A DNA stretch of 64,000 nucleotides from Pseudomonas sp. (GCF_030690725.1 NZ_JAUYGD010000036.1:1-64000), one strand, 5' to 3'; counted from the first letter of the stretch, positions 24,207 through 38,734 are shown. Notes: generated from the sequence alone by a model not told the origin. Made by a program: numbers and translations.

Positions 24207-24538
24207 CGGCATTGAATGTTGAAGGCCGCAGCCTGGCACTGGACAAAGACGGCTATCTGCTCGACCTCGCCGATTGGTCCGAGGCCGCTGCGCACGCCCT
24301 GGCGCAACGTGAGGGCATCAACCTGAGTGCTGATCACTGGGAAATCCTCTGGCTGGTGCGCAGCTTTTACGACGAGTTCCAGCTGTCGCCGGCCAATCGC
24401 CCGCTGATCAAATTTATTGCCAGCAAACTCGGCCCCGAGAAAGGCAATAGCCTGAACCTCAATCGCCTGTTCAATGGCGCTCCCGCCAAACTTGCCGCCA
24501 AGCTGGCGGGCCTGCCCAAGCCGACCAATTGCCTATGA
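24203..24538 (+). CDS. tusE: sulfur-relay protein TusE
   Basis: 111 residues, DsrC family. It accepts sulfur from TusBCD and hands it to MnmA. The catalytic Cys is the next-to-last residue (PTNCL), the expected position for TusE. Conserved helix text DHWEILWLVRSFYDEF and RPLIKFI. The stop overlaps the start of the next gene (ATGA). Confidence 0.92.
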   Translation: MTALNVEGRSLALDKDGYLLDLADWSEAAAHALAQREGINLSADHWEILWLVRSFYDEFQLSPANRPLIKFIASKLGPEKGNSLNLNRLFNGAPAKLAAKLAGLPKPTNCL

Positions 24539-25521
24539 ACCTTGTGACTCCGCCGGAACATCCCTTCGCGCAATTTGTACGCATTCTGGGCAAGGGCAAG
24601 CGTGGCGCGCGCAACCTCACTCGCGAGGAAGCTCGTGAGGCCATGGGCATGCTGCTCGACGGTCAGGCCGAAGAAAGCCAGTTGGGCGCATTCCTGATGC
24701 TGCTGCGGCACAAAGAAGAAAGCGCCGAGGAAATGGCCGGTTTTGCCGAAGCTGTGCGTGCACGCCTGCAGGCGCCGGCAATTCAGGTTGATCTGGATTG
24801 GCCCAGCTATGCCGGGAAGAAGCGCCACTTGCCTTGGTTCCTGCTGGCCGCCAAAGCCCTGGCGGGTAGCGGTATTCGCATCCTGCTGCATGGCGGCGGC
24901 CCGCACACGGCCGGGCGCATGTACAGCGAACAGTTACTCGAAGCTCTGCACATTCCACTGTGTCGCAACTGGGGCAGTGTCGAGCAGGCACTGGCGCAAC
25001 AGCAGCTGGCGTTTATCCCGCTGGGTGACTGGATGCCGCAACTGCAGCGGATGATCGACCTGCGCAATATCCTTGGCTTGCGCTCACCAATTCATTCCCT
25101 GGCACGCATTCTCAATCCGCTGGGCGCGCGTTGCGGCCTGCAAAGCATCTTTCATCCGGGTTATCAGGCGGTGCACCGCGAAGCCAGCCAGTTGCTCGGC
25201 GATAGCGCGGTGGTGATCAAGGGCGAAGGCGGCGAAATCGAGATCAACCCGGACGCCACCAGCCACCTGTATGGCACGGCCAACGGCGATAACTGGGATG
25301 AAGAATGGCCGGCGCTGTCGGCGTTGCGCCACGTCAAACCCGAATCACTGCAACCCGCTCATCTGGCAGCGTTCTGGCGTGGTGAAGTGGCCGATGATTA
25401 CGGTCAGCTTGCCGTTATCAGCACCATGGCCCTGGCCTTGCGCGCCCTGGGTGAGCCGCGCGAACAGGCCCTGGAGCGTGCCGCGCTGCTGTGGGCCGAG
25501 CGTAATCAGACGCTGGCCTGA
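24535..25521 (+). CDS. ybiB: TrpD2/YbiB-type glycosyltransferase-fold protein
   Basis: 328 residues related to anthranilate phosphoribosyltransferase. The N-terminal helical domain is [20 protein letters not shown], and the alpha/beta domain has the glycine loop [13 protein letters not shown] and [15 protein letters not shown]. YbiB (TrpD2) of E. coli binds nucleic acid and does not make tryptophan; the natural role is unclear. ATG 24535 is coupled to tusE. Its end overlaps the end of cysG on the opposite strand by 16 bases. Confidence 0.82.
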   Translation: MNLVTPPEHPFAQFVRILGKGKRGARNLTREEAREAMGMLLDGQAEESQLGAFLMLLRHKEESAEEMAGFAEAVRARLQAPAIQVDLDWPSYAGKKRHLPWFLLAAKALAGSGIRILLHGGGPHTAGRMYSEQLLEALHIPLCRNWGSVEQALAQQQLAFIPLGDWMPQLQRMIDLRNILGLRSPIHSLARILNPLGARCGLQSIFHPGYQAVHREASQLLGDSAVVIKGEGGEIEINPDATSHLYGTANGDNWDEEWPALSALRHVKPESLQPAHLAAFWRGEVADDYGQLAVISTMALALRALGEPREQALERAALLWAERNQTLA

Positions 25522-26900
25522 GCCCCTTCGAACCAGGCCAGTTTTTCCCGCAGCTGCACCACTTCGCCGACTATCACCAGGGTCGGCGCATGCACCTCAT
25601 GCTCCGCCACCAGCTCGGCCAGATTGGCCAGGGTGCCGGTAAACACCCGCTGGTTCTGCGTGGTGCCCTGCTGAATCAATGCCGCCGGGGTTGTTGCGGC
25701 GCGGCCATGGGCAATCAGCTGCTGACAGATGACCGGCAAGCCCACCAGGCCCATATAAAACACCAGGGTCTGACTGCTAGCCGTCAGCTCATTCCAGGGC
25801 AGATTGCTGCTGCCATCTTTCAGGTGACCGGTAACAAAGCGCACCGACTGCGCATGGTCACGGTGGGTCAGCGGAATCCCGGCATAAGCCGCGCAGCCTG
25901 AGGCGGCGGTGATGCCCGGCACCACCTGGAACGGAATGCCGTGGGCAGCCAGCTCTTCGATTTCTTCGCCGCCACGGCCGAAAATAAACGGATCGCCGCC
26001 CTTAAGGCGCAATACCCGCTTGCCTTGTTTGGCCAGGGTAACCAGGCGTCGATTGATTTGATCCTGCGGCAGCGCATGCTCGGCGCGCTGTTTGCCAACA
26101 TAGATGCGCTCGGCATCGCGGCGGCACAGCTCAATGATGGCCGGGGCCACCAGGCGGTCATACAGCACCACATCGGCTTGCTGCATCAGGCGCAGCGCGC
26201 GAAAGGTCAGCAAGTCAGGATCACCCGGTCCAGCGCCAACCAGATACACCTCACCCAAGGTGCGCGGCGCAATCCCGGCGATCTTCTCTTCCAGCAGACG
26301 CTGACCTTCCTGCAGTTTGCCGGCGAATACGCTTTCGGCGACCTGGCCCTGGAACACATCCTCCCAGAACACCCGGCGCTGTTGCACATCGGGAAACAGC
26401 GCTTTGACCTGAGCACGAAAACGCTTGGCCAAACTGGCTAGCTGACCATAGGTTGCAGGAATCCAGGTTTCGATCTTGGCGCGAATCAGCCGTGCCAGCA
26501 CCGGTGCATCACCGCCACTGGTGATCGCGACTATTAGCGGTGAGCGGTCGACAATAGCCGGGAAAATTACGCTGCACAGCTTCGGCGCATCCACCACATT
26601 GACCGGGATACCCAAGGCCTGGGCCTCGGCCGATATCTGTGCATTCAGCGGCTCGTCATCGGTGGCGGCAATGATCAGGGCCACGCCCTGCAGATCAACC
26701 GATTGATAATCACGCAGCAGCACTTCGCCATTGCGCGCGCTGGCCATCTCACGCAGCTCATCACGAATCTCCGGCGCTACCACCCGCAGCGTCGCACCGG
26801 CATCGCTGAGCAAGCGCGCCTTACGCACGGCAACTTCGCCGCCACCGACCACCAGTACCAGGCGATCCTGCAGTTTGTGGAACAGGGGCAGAAAATCCAT
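25506..26900 (-). CDS. cysG: siroheme synthase (multifunctional CysG)
   Basis: Converts uroporphyrinogen III to siroheme for sulfite and nitrite reductases. 464 residues. The N-terminal NAD-dependent precorrin-2 dehydrogenase/ferrochelatase is at about 1-200 ([20 protein letters not shown]). The C-terminal SAM-dependent uroporphyrinogen methyltransferase is at about 216-464 ([35 protein letters not shown]). ATG 26898-26900 gives the usual [13 protein letters not shown] start; the ORF is open nine codons further upstream. It is the downstream partner of serS, from which it is separated by a MITE-like insertion. Confidence 0.95.
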   Translation of the reverse strand: MDFLPLFHKLQDRLVLVVGGGEVAVRKARLLSDAGATLRVVAPEIRDELREMASARNGEVLLRDYQSVDLQGVALIIAATDDEPLNAQISAEAQALGIPVNVVDAPKLCSVIFPAIVDRSPLIVAITSGGDAPVLARLIRAKIETWIPATYGQLASLAKRFRAQVKALFPDVQQRRVFWEDVFQGQVAESVFAGKLQEGQRLLEEKIAGIAPRTLGEVYLVGAGPGDPDLLTFRALRLMQQADVVLYDRLVAPAIIELCRRDAERIYVGKQRAEHALPQDQINRRLVTLAKQGKRVLRLKGGDPFIFGRGGEEIEELAAHGIPFQVVPGITAASGCAAYAGIPLTHRDHAQSVRFVTGHLKDGSSNLPWNELTASSQTLVFYMGLVGLPVICQQLIAHGRAATTPAALIQQGTTQNQRVFTGTLANLAELVAEHEVHAPTLVIVGEVVQLREKLAWFEGAQASV

Positions 26901-26976
26901 GACGCACGCTCTCGATCGGATAAACAAAACGGGGCGGCACTGGCCGCCCCGTCGCAGGTAACTGAAGCCGGCTTAG

Positions 26977-27143
26977 CAGGCCGTTGAAAAACGTAGCCGA
27001 GGCAGGCAAGGCAAGGCGCTACGTTAGTAACAGCCTCCGGCTGGTCAAAACGGCGAGGAAGCGGAGTTTACGGGTTGTAAATGAGCATTCCGAGCCTGTT
27101 TTTAACGCAGTATTGCCAACGCAGGTAGTTTTTCAACAGCCTG
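26977..27143. mobile_element. MITE-like inverted-repeat element, copy 1 (serS/cysG)
   Basis: 167 bp without a gene. Ends are imperfect inverted repeats: CAGGCCGTTGAAAAAC on the left and the complement of CAGGCTGTTGAAAAAC on the right. It is flanked by TTAG on both sides (26973-26976 and 27144-27147), a likely 4-bp target duplication. The same element occurs at 55860-56057. The right-hand TTAG supplies the stop codon of serS. Confidence 0.85.
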
Positions 27144-28433
<1,290 letters not shown>

Positions 28434-28538
28434 TCAACACATCACAAGGGTTTGCATGGCCTTGGCCATGACGCGCAATGCCGCGCAGTTTAAGGCTTTA
28501 ACAGGGTTGGGTGCCACACCGCGCGTTAGTCGGCGTGG

Positions 28539-28919
28539 CTACTGGTAGAGCCGCACCAGGGCAAAACCGGCCCAGACGGCGAGCACACCACCGACCACGC
28601 TGCACAGTAGGTAGGCAAAAGCCTCATTGTGGCGGCCACTTTCAAACAGCTTGAGCAGCTCAAGGCTGAATGAGGAAAAGGTGGTGAAACCGCCGAGCAG
28701 GCCGATGATCAGGCCGCTGCGCAATTCAATAGGCAGGTCGCTGCGCAGCAGAAACAGGCCGGACAACAGACCGATCAGCAGACAGCCGAGGATATTGACG
28801 GTGAAGGTGCCCAGGTAGAAATGCCGAGGCCACTGCGCCACTACCCAGCTGGCGGTAAGAAAGCGCAGCACAGAACCCACAGCACCACCGAGGGCAACGG
28901 CCATGGCGACGCGAATCAT
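28539..28919 (-). CDS. crcB: fluoride ion channel CrcB
   Basis: Inner-membrane Fluc-type fluoride exporter. 126 residues with four membrane helices. N-terminal [10 protein letters not shown] and central [11 protein letters not shown] carry the conserved pore residues (Phe box and the Na+-site region). It overlaps the end of rarA by four bases (ATGA) on the same strand, and serS follows after about 110 bp. No separate leader exists, so a fluoride riboswitch directly upstream is not possible here. Confidence 0.93.
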   Translation of the reverse strand: MIRVAMAVALGGAVGSVLRFLTASWVVAQWPRHFYLGTFTVNILGCLLIGLLSGLFLLRSDLPIELRSGLIIGLLGGFTTFSSFSLELLKLFESGRHNEAFAYLLCSVVGGVLAVWAGFALVRLYQ

Positions 28920-30241
28920 GGTTTTCTCCGCTGGCGAGGGCTGTTGCGATCCTGGTTTTTCAAGTGCTGCAGCTTGTCGCGAATCTTCAACTCCAGGCCA
29001 CGTGGCACCGGTTGGTAGTACTGACGCGGTTCGAAGGTGTCGGGGAAGTAATCTTCCCCTGCCGCATAGGCATCAGGCTCATCGTGGGCGTAGCGGTATT
29101 CGTCGCCATAGCCCAACTCTTTCATAAGCTTGGTCGGCGCATTGCGCAGGTGCAGCGGGACTTCCTGCGAGCCATGCTCGGCGGCATCACGCATGGCGGC
29201 GTTGAAGGCGTTGTAGACCGCATTGCTTTTTGGCGCGCAGGCCAGATAGACAATCGCTTGGGCCACCGCCAGCTCACCCTCCGGGCTACCCAGGCGCTCC
29301 TGCACATCCCAGGCGTTAAGGCAGAGGGTCAAGGCGCGCGGGTCGGCGTTGCCGATGTCTTCGCTGGCCATACGCACCACACGCCGGGCGATATAGAGTG
29401 GATCACAGCCGCCATCGAGCATGCGTGCAAACCAGTACAGCGCGCCGTCGGGGCTGGAGCCACGCACGGATTTGTGCAGCGCGGATATCTGGTCGTAGAA
29501 GGCTTCACCGCCCTTGTCGAAGCGCCGACGGGTATCGCCGAGTAGATTGAGCAACAACTCACTGCCGATCTCGCTGCCGTCCTCGGCCAGGTCGGCGGCG
29601 TTCTCGAGGAAGTTGAGCAAACGCCGGCCATCACCATCGGCGGCGGCCTGGAGAATCTTGAAGCTTTCCTCAGGCAGACTTAACTGGCGCTCGCCCAGGC
29701 CCTTCGAGTCACTCAGGGCGCGGTCGACCAATTTGCGCAGCGCGGTTTCGTCGAGGCTTTTCAGCACATACACGCGAGCCCGTGAGAGCAAGGCGTTGTT
29801 CAGCTCGAACGATGGATTTTCCGTAGTGGCGCCGATAAAGATCAGCGTGCCGTCTTCCACATAGGGCAAAAAAGCATCCTGCTGCGACTTATTGAAGCGG
29901 TGCACTTCATCAACAAACAGGATGGTCTGCCGGCCATATTGCGCGGCATGTTGCTGCGCCACTTCCACGGCCTGGCGAATCTCCTTAACCCCGGAGAGCA
30001 CGGCGGAGATCGTCTCGAAATGCGCATCGGACACCTGCGCCAGCAGCCGCGCCAGGGTGGTCTTGCCGACACCTGGCGGGCCCCAGAAGATCATCGAATG
30101 CAGCGCGCCCTGCTCCAGCGCTTCACGCAAGGGTTTGCCACGGGCCAGCAAATGCTCCTGGCCGACGTACTCATCCAGGCTGGCTGCGCGTAAACGGGCA
30201 GCCAGGGGTTGAGCGACGGGAGCCTTGCGAAACAGATCCAT
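28916..30241 (-). CDS. rarA: replication-associated recombination protein RarA (MgsA)
   Basis: AAA+ ATPase of the clamp-loader family acting at stalled replication forks. 441 residues. It has N-terminal [17 protein letters not shown] (SSB-tail-like contact region in the family), Walker [16 protein letters not shown], Walker [10 protein letters not shown] and sensor [14 protein letters not shown]. The C-terminal tetramerisation domain is present (about residues 260-420). Located between lolA and crcB as in P. aeruginosa. Confidence 0.95.
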   Translation of the reverse strand: MDLFRKAPVAQPLAARLRAASLDEYVGQEHLLARGKPLREALEQGALHSMIFWGPPGVGKTTLARLLAQVSDAHFETISAVLSGVKEIRQAVEVAQQHAAQYGRQTILFVDEVHRFNKSQQDAFLPYVEDGTLIFIGATTENPSFELNNALLSRARVYVLKSLDETALRKLVDRALSDSKGLGERQLSLPEESFKILQAAADGDGRRLLNFLENAADLAEDGSEIGSELLLNLLGDTRRRFDKGGEAFYDQISALHKSVRGSSPDGALYWFARMLDGGCDPLYIARRVVRMASEDIGNADPRALTLCLNAWDVQERLGSPEGELAVAQAIVYLACAPKSNAVYNAFNAAMRDAAEHGSQEVPLHLRNAPTKLMKELGYGDEYRYAHDEPDAYAAGEDYFPDTFEPRQYYQPVPRGLELKIRDKLQHLKNQDRNSPRQRRKP

Positions 30242-30274
30242 GACTGCGGTTTAACGCCTCTTGCTTTGAGCTTA

Positions 30275-30901
30275 CTACTCTTGAATCACGTCCGCGCCGG
30301 CCGGGATATCGAAGGTGAACTGCGCATCGTCCTGCGGCTCATTCATTTTCACGTTGAGGAAAAGAATGTTGGTGCGCTGGCCAATGCTGTCGATCAGCTG
30401 CATATCGTTGAGCACATTGTTGCGGAACGACAGACGCAGACTGTCGAACAGGGTGTCCTTGGATTTTGGCTTGAGAATAAAGTCGACCACGTTGCCACCT
30501 TCGTTGTGGCTGATCTCGAAGTTCTCACGGATCTTCGACACATCGCCGGACAGCAGCAGCGCCGGGGTGTGGGTCAGACGCTGATCGAGGGTCTGAATGG
30601 TCACCTGTTGCAGATCCGGGTCATACAGCCAGACCTTCTCGCCATTGGAAACCAGCAGCTGCTCCATCGGCGCATCGGTGTGCCAGCGGAACAGGCCTGG
30701 ACGTTTTAGCGCGAGCTGGCCGGCGGTTTCCTGCAGCTGGGTACCACTGCCATCGAGGGTCAACTGGGAAAAACGCGCATTGATGGTCTGCGCTTGGTTG
30801 AGCAGCTCGGTCAGACGCTGCACAGCGACTTCATCGTCGGCCATTGCGGCAACGCTGGTAAAACTCAGTACGGTCAGCAACAACATGCGAATCAGGCGCA
30901 T
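30275..30901 (-). CDS. lolA: outer-membrane lipoprotein chaperone LolA
   Basis: Periplasmic carrier that takes lipoproteins from LolCDE to LolB. 208 residues with a cleavable signal peptide ([21 protein letters not shown], cut before DDEVAV) and the LolA core ([34 protein letters not shown]). It follows ftsK by 26 bp and precedes rarA on the same strand; ftsK-lolA-rarA is a widely conserved order. Confidence 0.94.
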   Translation of the reverse strand: MRLIRMLLLTVLSFTSVAAMADDEVAVQRLTELLNQAQTINARFSQLTLDGSGTQLQETAGQLALKRPGLFRWHTDAPMEQLLVSNGEKVWLYDPDLQQVTIQTLDQRLTHTPALLLSGDVSKIRENFEISHNEGGNVVDFILKPKSKDTLFDSLRLSFRNNVLNDMQLIDSIGQRTNILFLNVKMNEPQDDAQFTFDIPAGADVIQE

Positions 30902-30927
30902 GGGACTCCTTAAGATCGGGCTAGGCG

Positions 30928-33330
30928 TTAATCGCGAACAGGGCTTGGTGCTATGACCTCGCGAGAGCCATTGGTGTTCATTGAGGTGACGACGCCGGCC
31001 ATTTCCATGGCCTCGATCATCCGCGCGGCGCGGTTGTAGCCGATCTTCAGCTTGCGCTGCACGGCGGAAATAGAGGCGCGACGGCTTTCCAGGACGAAAT
31101 TCACTGCTTCGTCGTAAAGCGGGTCGGCCTCGCTGCCTTCACTGCCTTCGCCGCTGCCACCCTCGAACCCGCTACCGGACTCTTCGGCGCCAGCCAGGAT
31201 GTCATCGATATAGTCAGGCGTGCCGCGCTGTTTCCAGGCCTCGACCACACGGTGTACTTCTTCATCGGAAACGAAGGCGCCATGTACACGAATCGGCAAG
31301 CCGGTGCCCGGCGGCATATAGAGCATGTCACCGTGCCCCAACAGCTGTTCGGCGCCGCCTTGGTCAAGGATGGTGCGCGAGTCGATCTTGCTCGATACCT
31401 GGAACGCCATACGGGTCGGGATGTTGGCCTTGATCAGACCGGTTATCACATCCACCGAAGGGCGCTGGGTCGCGAGAATCAGGTGAATCCCCGCAGCACG
31501 GGCTTTCTGCGCAATACGTGCAATCAGCTCTTCGACCTTCTTGCCGACGATCATCATCATGTCGGCAAATTCGTCGACCACCACCACGATGGTCGGCAGG
31601 GTTTTCAGCAGCGGCGCTTCGTCATGCATGCTTTCGCGCTTGTACAGCGGATCGCTAAGCGGTTCGCCCGCCTCTTCGGCGTCCTTGACCTTGCGGTTAA
31701 AGCCGGCCAGGTTGCGCACACCCATCTTCGACATCAGCTTGTAGCGACGCTCCATTTCGGCCACCGACCAGCGCAGGGCGTTGGCGGCTTCCTTCATGTC
31801 GGTCACTACCGGGCAAAGCAGGTGCGGGATGCCTTCGTAGATCGACAGTTCGAGCATTTTCGGGTCGATCATGATCAAGCGCGCCTCTTCCGGCGTGGAC
31901 TTGAACAGAATCGACAGGATCATTGCGTTAACCCCGACCGACTTACCCGAGCCGGTAGTACCGGCCACCAGCAGGTGGGGCATCTTCGCCAGATCGGTGA
32001 TCACCGGTTTGCCGCCGATATCGTGACCCAGGGCAAGGGTAACCGGCGACTTAGCTTCATCGTACTCAGGCGACGATAGCACTTCGGAGAAGCGCACGAT
32101 TTGCCGGTCTTCGTTGGGGATTTCGATACCGACGGTGGTCTTGCCCGGAATTACTTCGACCACGCGCACGCTGATGATTGCCATCGAACGCGCCAGGTCT
32201 TTGGCCAGGCCAGAAATACGACTGACCTTGACCCCAGCTGCGGGCTGGATCTCAAAGCGAGTGATCACCGGGCCCGGATGGACCGACTCGACGATAACCT
32301 CGACGCCAAACTCCTTGAGTTTGATTTCAAGCAAACGCGACATGGCTTCCAGGTATTCAGGCGAGTATTTCTTCTGAACCTTTTCCGCCACATCAAGGAT
32401 GGAAATCGGAGGCAAGCTGCCGGCCAGAGCGCTGTCTTCAAACAGGTTGACCTGCTTCTCTTTCAGCACGCGCTTGCTCGGTTCAGGCGCTTTCGGCGCG
32501 GCCTGCGGCGTGATCACTGGAGCTGGACGGTTAACCCGCTCGCTCATATGTTTGTTCAGCGATTCTTCACGCTCAATCAGACGCTCTTTGACCTTGGCCT
32601 GTTCACGGCGATCCAGCACGATCGGCGCGGATACTTCACTGACGCGCTCATCTACCTCACGCAACTGCGCCACCAGCTGCTTGCGCTCAACTCGCGCACT
32701 CCACCAGCGGTTGGCCAGGCTCTGGATCAGCTCAATCAGATCAAGGGTGATCTTGCCGGTCAGGTCCATCACTTTGAACCAGGACAGGTCGGTAAACACC
32801 GTCAAGCCGAACAGGAACAATGCAATCAGCAGCAGCGTACTGCCCTGTACATTCAGCGCATTGATCGCCAATTGGCCGAGGCTTTCACCCAGCGCACCGC
32901 CGGCAGAGGCCGGCATGCTCGAGCTGGCGTCAAAATGGATATAGGCCAGCGCGGCACCGGACAACACCAGAAAGACCAGGCCAATCAGCCGCCAGGAGAA
33001 CAGCCAGCCGCTCCACTGCCACGGCTGATGGCGGGCGCGGAATACCTGCAGGGTTTTTACTGCCAACAGCAGCGGGAATAGATAGGCGAAATAACCCAGC
33101 GCCATAAACAGAATGTCGGCAAACCAAGCACCGGCGCGGCCGGCGGCGTTCTGCACCTGCTCAACATTGCTGGTGTGGGTCCAGCCCGGATCGGCCGCAT
33201 CGTAGGTCAGCAAGGCCATCCACAGATAAAGGCAAAGTGCGCCCAGGCCAATCAGCGCGCCTTCTTTGAGTCGATAAGGCAGCTGTTGGCGCCAGAGAGG
33301 GGCTTGTGCGGTTGGGCTAGATTTCTTCAA
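30928..33330 (-). CDS. ftsK: DNA translocase FtsK
   Basis: Septum-located motor that pumps the terminus region and activates XerCD at dif. 800 residues. Four N-terminal membrane helices lie at about 20-185, followed by a short linker (about 205-300). The alpha-beta RecA-like motor has Walker A GTTGSGKS at residues 457-464 and Walker [13 protein letters not shown]. The C-terminal winged-helix gamma domain ([20 protein letters not shown] to the end) reads KOPS sequences. The linker is much shorter than in E. coli, normal for pseudomonads. Its target, dif, lies about 17.5 kb away at 13416. Confidence 0.96.
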   Translation of the reverse strand: MKKSSPTAQAPLWRQQLPYRLKEGALIGLGALCLYLWMALLTYDAADPGWTHTSNVEQVQNAAGRAGAWFADILFMALGYFAYLFPLLLAVKTLQVFRARHQPWQWSGWLFSWRLIGLVFLVLSGAALAYIHFDASSSMPASAGGALGESLGQLAINALNVQGSTLLLIALFLFGLTVFTDLSWFKVMDLTGKITLDLIELIQSLANRWWSARVERKQLVAQLREVDERVSEVSAPIVLDRREQAKVKERLIEREESLNKHMSERVNRPAPVITPQAAPKAPEPSKRVLKEKQVNLFEDSALAGSLPPISILDVAEKVQKKYSPEYLEAMSRLLEIKLKEFGVEVIVESVHPGPVITRFEIQPAAGVKVSRISGLAKDLARSMAIISVRVVEVIPGKTTVGIEIPNEDRQIVRFSEVLSSPEYDEAKSPVTLALGHDIGGKPVITDLAKMPHLLVAGTTGSGKSVGVNAMILSILFKSTPEEARLIMIDPKMLELSIYEGIPHLLCPVVTDMKEAANALRWSVAEMERRYKLMSKMGVRNLAGFNRKVKDAEEAGEPLSDPLYKRESMHDEAPLLKTLPTIVVVVDEFADMMMIVGKKVEELIARIAQKARAAGIHLILATQRPSVDVITGLIKANIPTRMAFQVSSKIDSRTILDQGGAEQLLGHGDMLYMPPGTGLPIRVHGAFVSDEEVHRVVEAWKQRGTPDYIDDILAGAEESGSGFEGGSGEGSEGSEADPLYDEAVNFVLESRRASISAVQRKLKIGYNRAARMIEAMEMAGVVTSMNTNGSREVIAPSPVRD

Positions 33331-33551
33331 AACGCATCTGTTCCTGCGCCAGAGGCGCCGAATAATTGGTTAACGGCAAAATATGCTGCGATTGTACGGG
33401 TTTAACCGCACGATACCAGACCGAGCTGTATGCATAAACAGCTACGGCGGTTGACTCCCGCTCTTCGCCCGCTTCGGTGTAGCATATCCGCCAACATCTT
33501 CCGTGCGGCTCAATTGGAGCATGCATTCTCTTTTGTGACAAAGGCTTATGA

Positions 33552-34511
<960 letters not shown>

Positions 34512-34571
34512 TCCATCCAGGGCGGACGCACAGTCCGCCCTGCCCTCCTCTGTCCAATTCCGGCCCTGCAC

Positions 34572-35252
34572 ATGCTGACGTGGCTGCAACGCGACTCACT
34601 GGATTTCCCGCCCCTTAATAAAGCCCTGCGCGAGCCCAATGGCTTGCTGGCCGCTGGTGGCGACCTGCGCCCCGAACGCTTGATTCAAGCTTATCGGCAC
34701 GGCTGCTTCCCCTGGTTTCAGGATGGCCAGCCGATTCTCTGGTGGTCGCCAGACCCGCGCACCGTGCTGCTGCCTGACCAGCTGCACGTCTCGCGTAGCC
34801 TTGGCAAAGTGCTGCGCCAGGGCCGTTATCGGGTGACCTTTGATCAGGCTTTCGCTGACGTGATCCGCGCCTGCGCCGCGCCGCGCAGCTATGCAGCAGA
34901 AACCTGGATCACCAACCCCATGCAGGATGCTTACCTGGAGCTGCACAGGCGCGGTATCTCTCATTCGGTCGAAGTCTGGCGTGATGACAAATTGGTTGGT
35001 GGGCTCTATGGCCTGGCTATGGGTCAGCTGTTCTTTGGTGAGTCGATGTTTAGCCGCGCAGACAATGCATCCAAGGTGGGTTTTGTCACGCTGGTTGAAC
35101 ACTTGAAGAACTGGGGCTTTGTGCTGATCGACTGTCAGATGCCAACCGAACATCTGCTCAGCCTTGGTGCGCAGACGATTTCCCGGAGCGAGTTCGCCGG
35201 CTACCTGAGTGACCATCTTGATCAACCCAGTAAGGCCGACTGGGTCGCCTAG
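34572..35252 (+). CDS. aat: leucyl/phenylalanyl-tRNA-protein transferase
   Basis: Adds Leu or Phe to proteins with N-terminal Arg or Lys, marking them for ClpS/ClpAP. 226 residues. Family hallmarks are [35 protein letters not shown], and [20 protein letters not shown]. Close downstream of trxB and followed by bpt, clpA and clpS, so all parts of the N-degron route are in one chromosomal block. Confidence 0.95.
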   Translation: MLTWLQRDSLDFPPLNKALREPNGLLAAGGDLRPERLIQAYRHGCFPWFQDGQPILWWSPDPRTVLLPDQLHVSRSLGKVLRQGRYRVTFDQAFADVIRACAAPRSYAAETWITNPMQDAYLELHRRGISHSVEVWRDDKLVGGLYGLAMGQLFFGESMFSRADNASKVGFVTLVEHLKNWGFVLIDCQMPTEHLLSLGAQTISRSEFAGYLSDHLDQPSKADWVA

Positions 35253-35307
35253 GCGAGTTTGCCAGCCTGGCTTACACTTGATTTAAGCCCGACCCTGAGA
35301 GTCGATC

Positions 35308-36015
35308 ATGACTGAGCTGGCCCGCCTGAAGTTTTACGCCACTCAACCGCACCCTTGCAGCTATCTGCCCGACGAGCAGGCCACCACCCTGTTCCTCGAC
35401 CCCAGTCAGCCCATGGATGCGGATGTTTATGCTGAGCTTTCGGAAATGGGCTTTCGTCGCAGCGGCGACCACCTCTATCGCCCGCACTGCCAACGCTGCA
35501 CCGCTTGCGTCCCGGCGCGCATCCCTGCCGCGCAGTTCAGCCCGAATCGTCAGCAACGACGTATCTTCAAGCGTAATCAGGACATTCAGGTGCGCCTGGT
35601 GCGCCCAGCTTTTACCGAAGAATATTACGCGCTGTACGTGCGCTACATTGAGCAGCGGCACGCCGATGGCGATATGTACCCGCCCAACCGCGAACAATTT
35701 TCGACTTTTCTAGTGCGCGATCTAGCCTTCTCGCGCTTCTATGAGTTCCGCCAGGACAACCGTCTGCTGGCAATTGCCGTAACCGATGTGCTGCCCAATG
35801 GGCTATCAGCGGTTTACACCTTTTATGAGCCGAGCGAGGAACGGCGCAGCCTCGGACGCTTTGCCATCCTCTGGCAAATTGCCGAAGCGGCGCGTCTGGG
35901 GCTGCATGCGGTCTATCTGGGTTACTGGATCAAGAACTGCCGCAAGATGAATTATAAGACCCAGTACCGGCCAATCGAGCTGTTCGTCAATCAACGTTGG
36001 GTCAGTCTTAACTGA
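35308..36015 (+). CDS. bpt: aspartate/glutamate leucyltransferase
   Basis: Bacterial relative of eukaryotic arginyl transferase; attaches Leu to N-terminal Asp or Glu. 235 residues with the Cys-rich [26 protein letters not shown], and the C-terminal GNAT-like part [20 protein letters not shown] and [12 protein letters not shown]. Together with aat it feeds ClpS. Same strand as aat and infA. Confidence 0.93.
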
Positions 36016-36115
36016 AGCCCTTGGCGCAAACCCCAAATTTCGGGCACAATGCACGCCGCTTTTGCCTGGCGCCAGTTGCACCGGGCCATTCATTGGATAC
36101 CGAGGGCTTTACTGC

Positions 36116-36334
36116 ATGTCGAAAGAAGACAGCTTCGAAATGGAAGGCACTGTCGTCGACACCCTGCCCAACACCATGTTCCGTGTGGAGTTGGAAAATG
36201 GGCACGTCGTTACTGCGCACATCTCCGGAAAGATGCGCAAAAATTACATCCGCATTCTGACTGGCGACAAAGTTCGCGTTGAACTTACGCCTTATGACTT
36301 GAGCAAAGGCCGCATTACTTACCGCGCCCGTTAA
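36116..36334 (+). CDS. infA: translation initiation factor IF-1
   Basis: 72 residues, S1/OB fold that sits in the ribosomal A site during initiation. [20 protein letters not shown] through [10 protein letters not shown] is the full-length factor. ATG 36116 gives the normal N-terminus; the longer open frame from 36062 has no family sequence. A strong terminator follows at 36385-36413. Confidence 0.97.
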
Positions 36335-36384
36335 CAGGCCTGCGAAAACTCAGTTTTCCGGCATCTGTTACACCAAGCTCCAGT

Positions 36385-36413
36385 AAAAACGCCCGGCAAT
36401 GCCGGGCGTTTTT
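36385..36413. terminator. bidirectional terminator between infA and clpA
   Basis: AAAAACGCCCGGC, loop AAT, GCCGGGCGTTTTT, with T-runs on both strands between convergent genes. Confidence 0.93.
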
Positions 36414-36434
36414 GTGCGCGCAAGAAAACTACGC

Positions 36435-38705
36435 CTAGGCCATTTCCGCCGTGGTTTCGAAATCGAAGGTCAACTCTCCACCTTCAATGTCGATATGCAC
36501 CACACCACCGTGCTCAGCCAGCTCACCAAACAGGATCTCTTCCGCCAACGGACGCTTGATCTTGTCCTGAATCAGGCGCGCCATCGGTCGAGCCCCCATT
36601 TGCACGTCGTAACCGCTTTCTGCCAACCAGCTACGCGCCGCATCGCTGACTTCCAGCGTGACGCGCTTATCCTCCAGCTGCGCCTGCAGTTCGGTGAGGA
36701 ACTTGTCGACGATGCTTTTGATCACTTCGTGGCTGAGGCGGCCGAACTGGATAATGGTATCCAGACGGTTACGGAACTCTGGCGTGAAGCTCTTTTTGAT
36801 CACTTCCATGGCATCAGACGAGTGGTCCTGATGGGTGAATCCAATGGATGCCCGCGCCGCAGTTTCGGCACCGGCGTTAGTGGTCATGATCACGATCACG
36901 TTGCGGAAGTCCGCCTTACGGCCGTTGTTATCGGTCAAGGTGCCGTGGTCCATAACCTGCAACAGCAGGTTAAAGACTTCCGGGTGAGCCTTTTCGATTT
37001 CATCGAGCAGCAATACGCAGTGCGGCGTTTTGGTGATCGCCTCGGTTAGCAGACCGCCCTGATCAAAGCCGACATAGCCCGGCGGCGCACCGATCAGCCG
37101 CGAAACAGTGTGGCGCTCCATGTATTCGGACATGTCGAAACGAACCAGCTCAACACCCATGGCCTTGGCCAGCTGGCGAGCGGCTTCCGTTTTACCAACA
37201 CCCGTAGGGCCGGCAAACAGGAAGGAGCCTACAGGCTTGTCAGGCGCCTTAAGTCCTGCACGCGACAACTTGATCGCGGTCGACAGCGAGTCAATTGCAG
37301 CGTCCTGACCAAACACCGTGAGTTTCAGGTCGCGCTCCAGGTTGCGCAGCAGTTCTTTGTCCGAGCTGCTGACGTGTTTTGGCGGAATACGGGCAATCTT
37401 CGCCACGATGTCTTCGACCTGCGCCACGTCGATACGGGTCAGGCGTTTCTCCAGAGGCTGCAAGCGTTGATAGGCCCCTGCCTCATCGATTACATCAATG
37501 GCCTTGTCTGGCATATGCCGGTCATTGATATAGCGCGAAGCCAGCTCCGCCGCTGCGCGCAGGGCTTCATCACTGTATTCGATACTGTGATGCTGCTCGA
37601 AGCGACCTTTCAGGCCGCGCAGAATGCCGATGGTGTCCTCCACCGAGGGCTCGACTACATCGACTTTCTGGAAGCGCCGCGCCAAAGCACGGTCTTTCTC
37701 GAAAATGCCGCGGAACTCCTGGAAGGTCGTCGAACCGATGCAGCGAATCTCACCCGAGGAGAGCATGGGCTTGAGCAGGTTAGACGCATCCATGACTCCG
37801 CCAGAAGCGGCGCCAGCGCCAATGATGGTGTGGATTTCATCGATAAACAGAATGGCGTGCGGGCGCTTACGCAGCTCATTAAGCAGAGCTTTCAGGCGCT
37901 TCTCGAAATCACCGCGGTATTTGGTGCCAGCCAGCAGTGCACCGAGATCCAGCGAGTAGACCACGCTGTCGGCCAACAGATCAGGTACCTGGTTATCGAC
38001 AATGCGCTTGGCCAGGCCTTCGGCGATAGCGGTTTTACCGACACCCGCCTCACCTACCAATAGCGGATTGTTCTTACGCCGACGCGCGAGAATCTGCGCC
38101 ACACGCTCGACTTCCGATTCACGGCCGACCAGTGGATCGATGCGCCCCTGGCGGGCCAGTTCATTCAGGTTGCTGGCATAAGCGTCCAGTGGGTTGCTCG
38201 AACTGGAGGATTCGCCACCCTCGTCGTCCTGCATCTCCTGTTCGGTTTCCGAATGGCCACCATGGCCTGGCACCTTGGAGATACCGTGGGCAATAAAGTT
38301 GACCACATCGATACGCGCGACGCTCTGCTGCTTGAGCAAAAACACCGCTTGGCTTTCCTGCTCGCTGAAAATCGCAACCAGTACGTTGGCACCGGTCACT
38401 TCACGCTTGCCGGAGCTCTGTACGTGGAAAACCGCGCGCTGCAGAACGCGCTGAAAGCCCAGGGTAGGCTGAGTTTCGCGCTCTTCGTCGTGTTGGGGAA
38501 TCAGCGGCGTGGTGGAGTCGATAAACTCCTGCAGATCATGCCGCAGCTTGTCCAGATTGGCCCCGCATGCGCGCAATACGCTGGCGGCGGCCTCGTTATC
38601 CAGGAGGGCCAGCAACAAATGCTCAACCGTCATAAATTCATGACGCTTGGTACGAGCCTCCTTGAAAGCCAGATTGAGGGTGACTTCGAGCTCTCGATTT
38701 AACAT
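36435..38705 (-). CDS. clpA: ATP-dependent Clp protease ATP-binding subunit ClpA
   Basis: AAA+ unfoldase that feeds ClpP. 756 residues. It has an N-terminal Clp repeat domain (about 1-145), a first ATPase with Walker [16 protein letters not shown], and a second with Walker [16 protein letters not shown]. Just after the second sensor the ClpP-contact loop region reads [13 protein letters not shown], close to the IGF/IGL-type tripeptide. It follows clpS by 29 bp on the same strand. Confidence 0.96.
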   Translation of the reverse strand: MLNRELEVTLNLAFKEARTKRHEFMTVEHLLLALLDNEAAASVLRACGANLDKLRHDLQEFIDSTTPLIPQHDEERETQPTLGFQRVLQRAVFHVQSSGKREVTGANVLVAIFSEQESQAVFLLKQQSVARIDVVNFIAHGISKVPGHGGHSETEQEMQDDEGGESSSSSNPLDAYASNLNELARQGRIDPLVGRESEVERVAQILARRRKNNPLLVGEAGVGKTAIAEGLAKRIVDNQVPDLLADSVVYSLDLGALLAGTKYRGDFEKRLKALLNELRKRPHAILFIDEIHTIIGAGAASGGVMDASNLLKPMLSSGEIRCIGSTTFQEFRGIFEKDRALARRFQKVDVVEPSVEDTIGILRGLKGRFEQHHSIEYSDEALRAAAELASRYINDRHMPDKAIDVIDEAGAYQRLQPLEKRLTRIDVAQVEDIVAKIARIPPKHVSSSDKELLRNLERDLKLTVFGQDAAIDSLSTAIKLSRAGLKAPDKPVGSFLFAGPTGVGKTEAARQLAKAMGVELVRFDMSEYMERHTVSRLIGAPPGYVGFDQGGLLTEAITKTPHCVLLLDEIEKAHPEVFNLLLQVMDHGTLTDNNGRKADFRNVIVIMTTNAGAETAARASIGFTHQDHSSDAMEVIKKSFTPEFRNRLDTIIQFGRLSHEVIKSIVDKFLTELQAQLEDKRVTLEVSDAARSWLAESGYDVQMGARPMARLIQDKIKRPLAEEILFGELAEHGGVVHIDIEGGELTFDFETTAEMA

Positions 38706-38734
38706 AGCTTCACCTCATGCCCAAGTGGCCGGCG

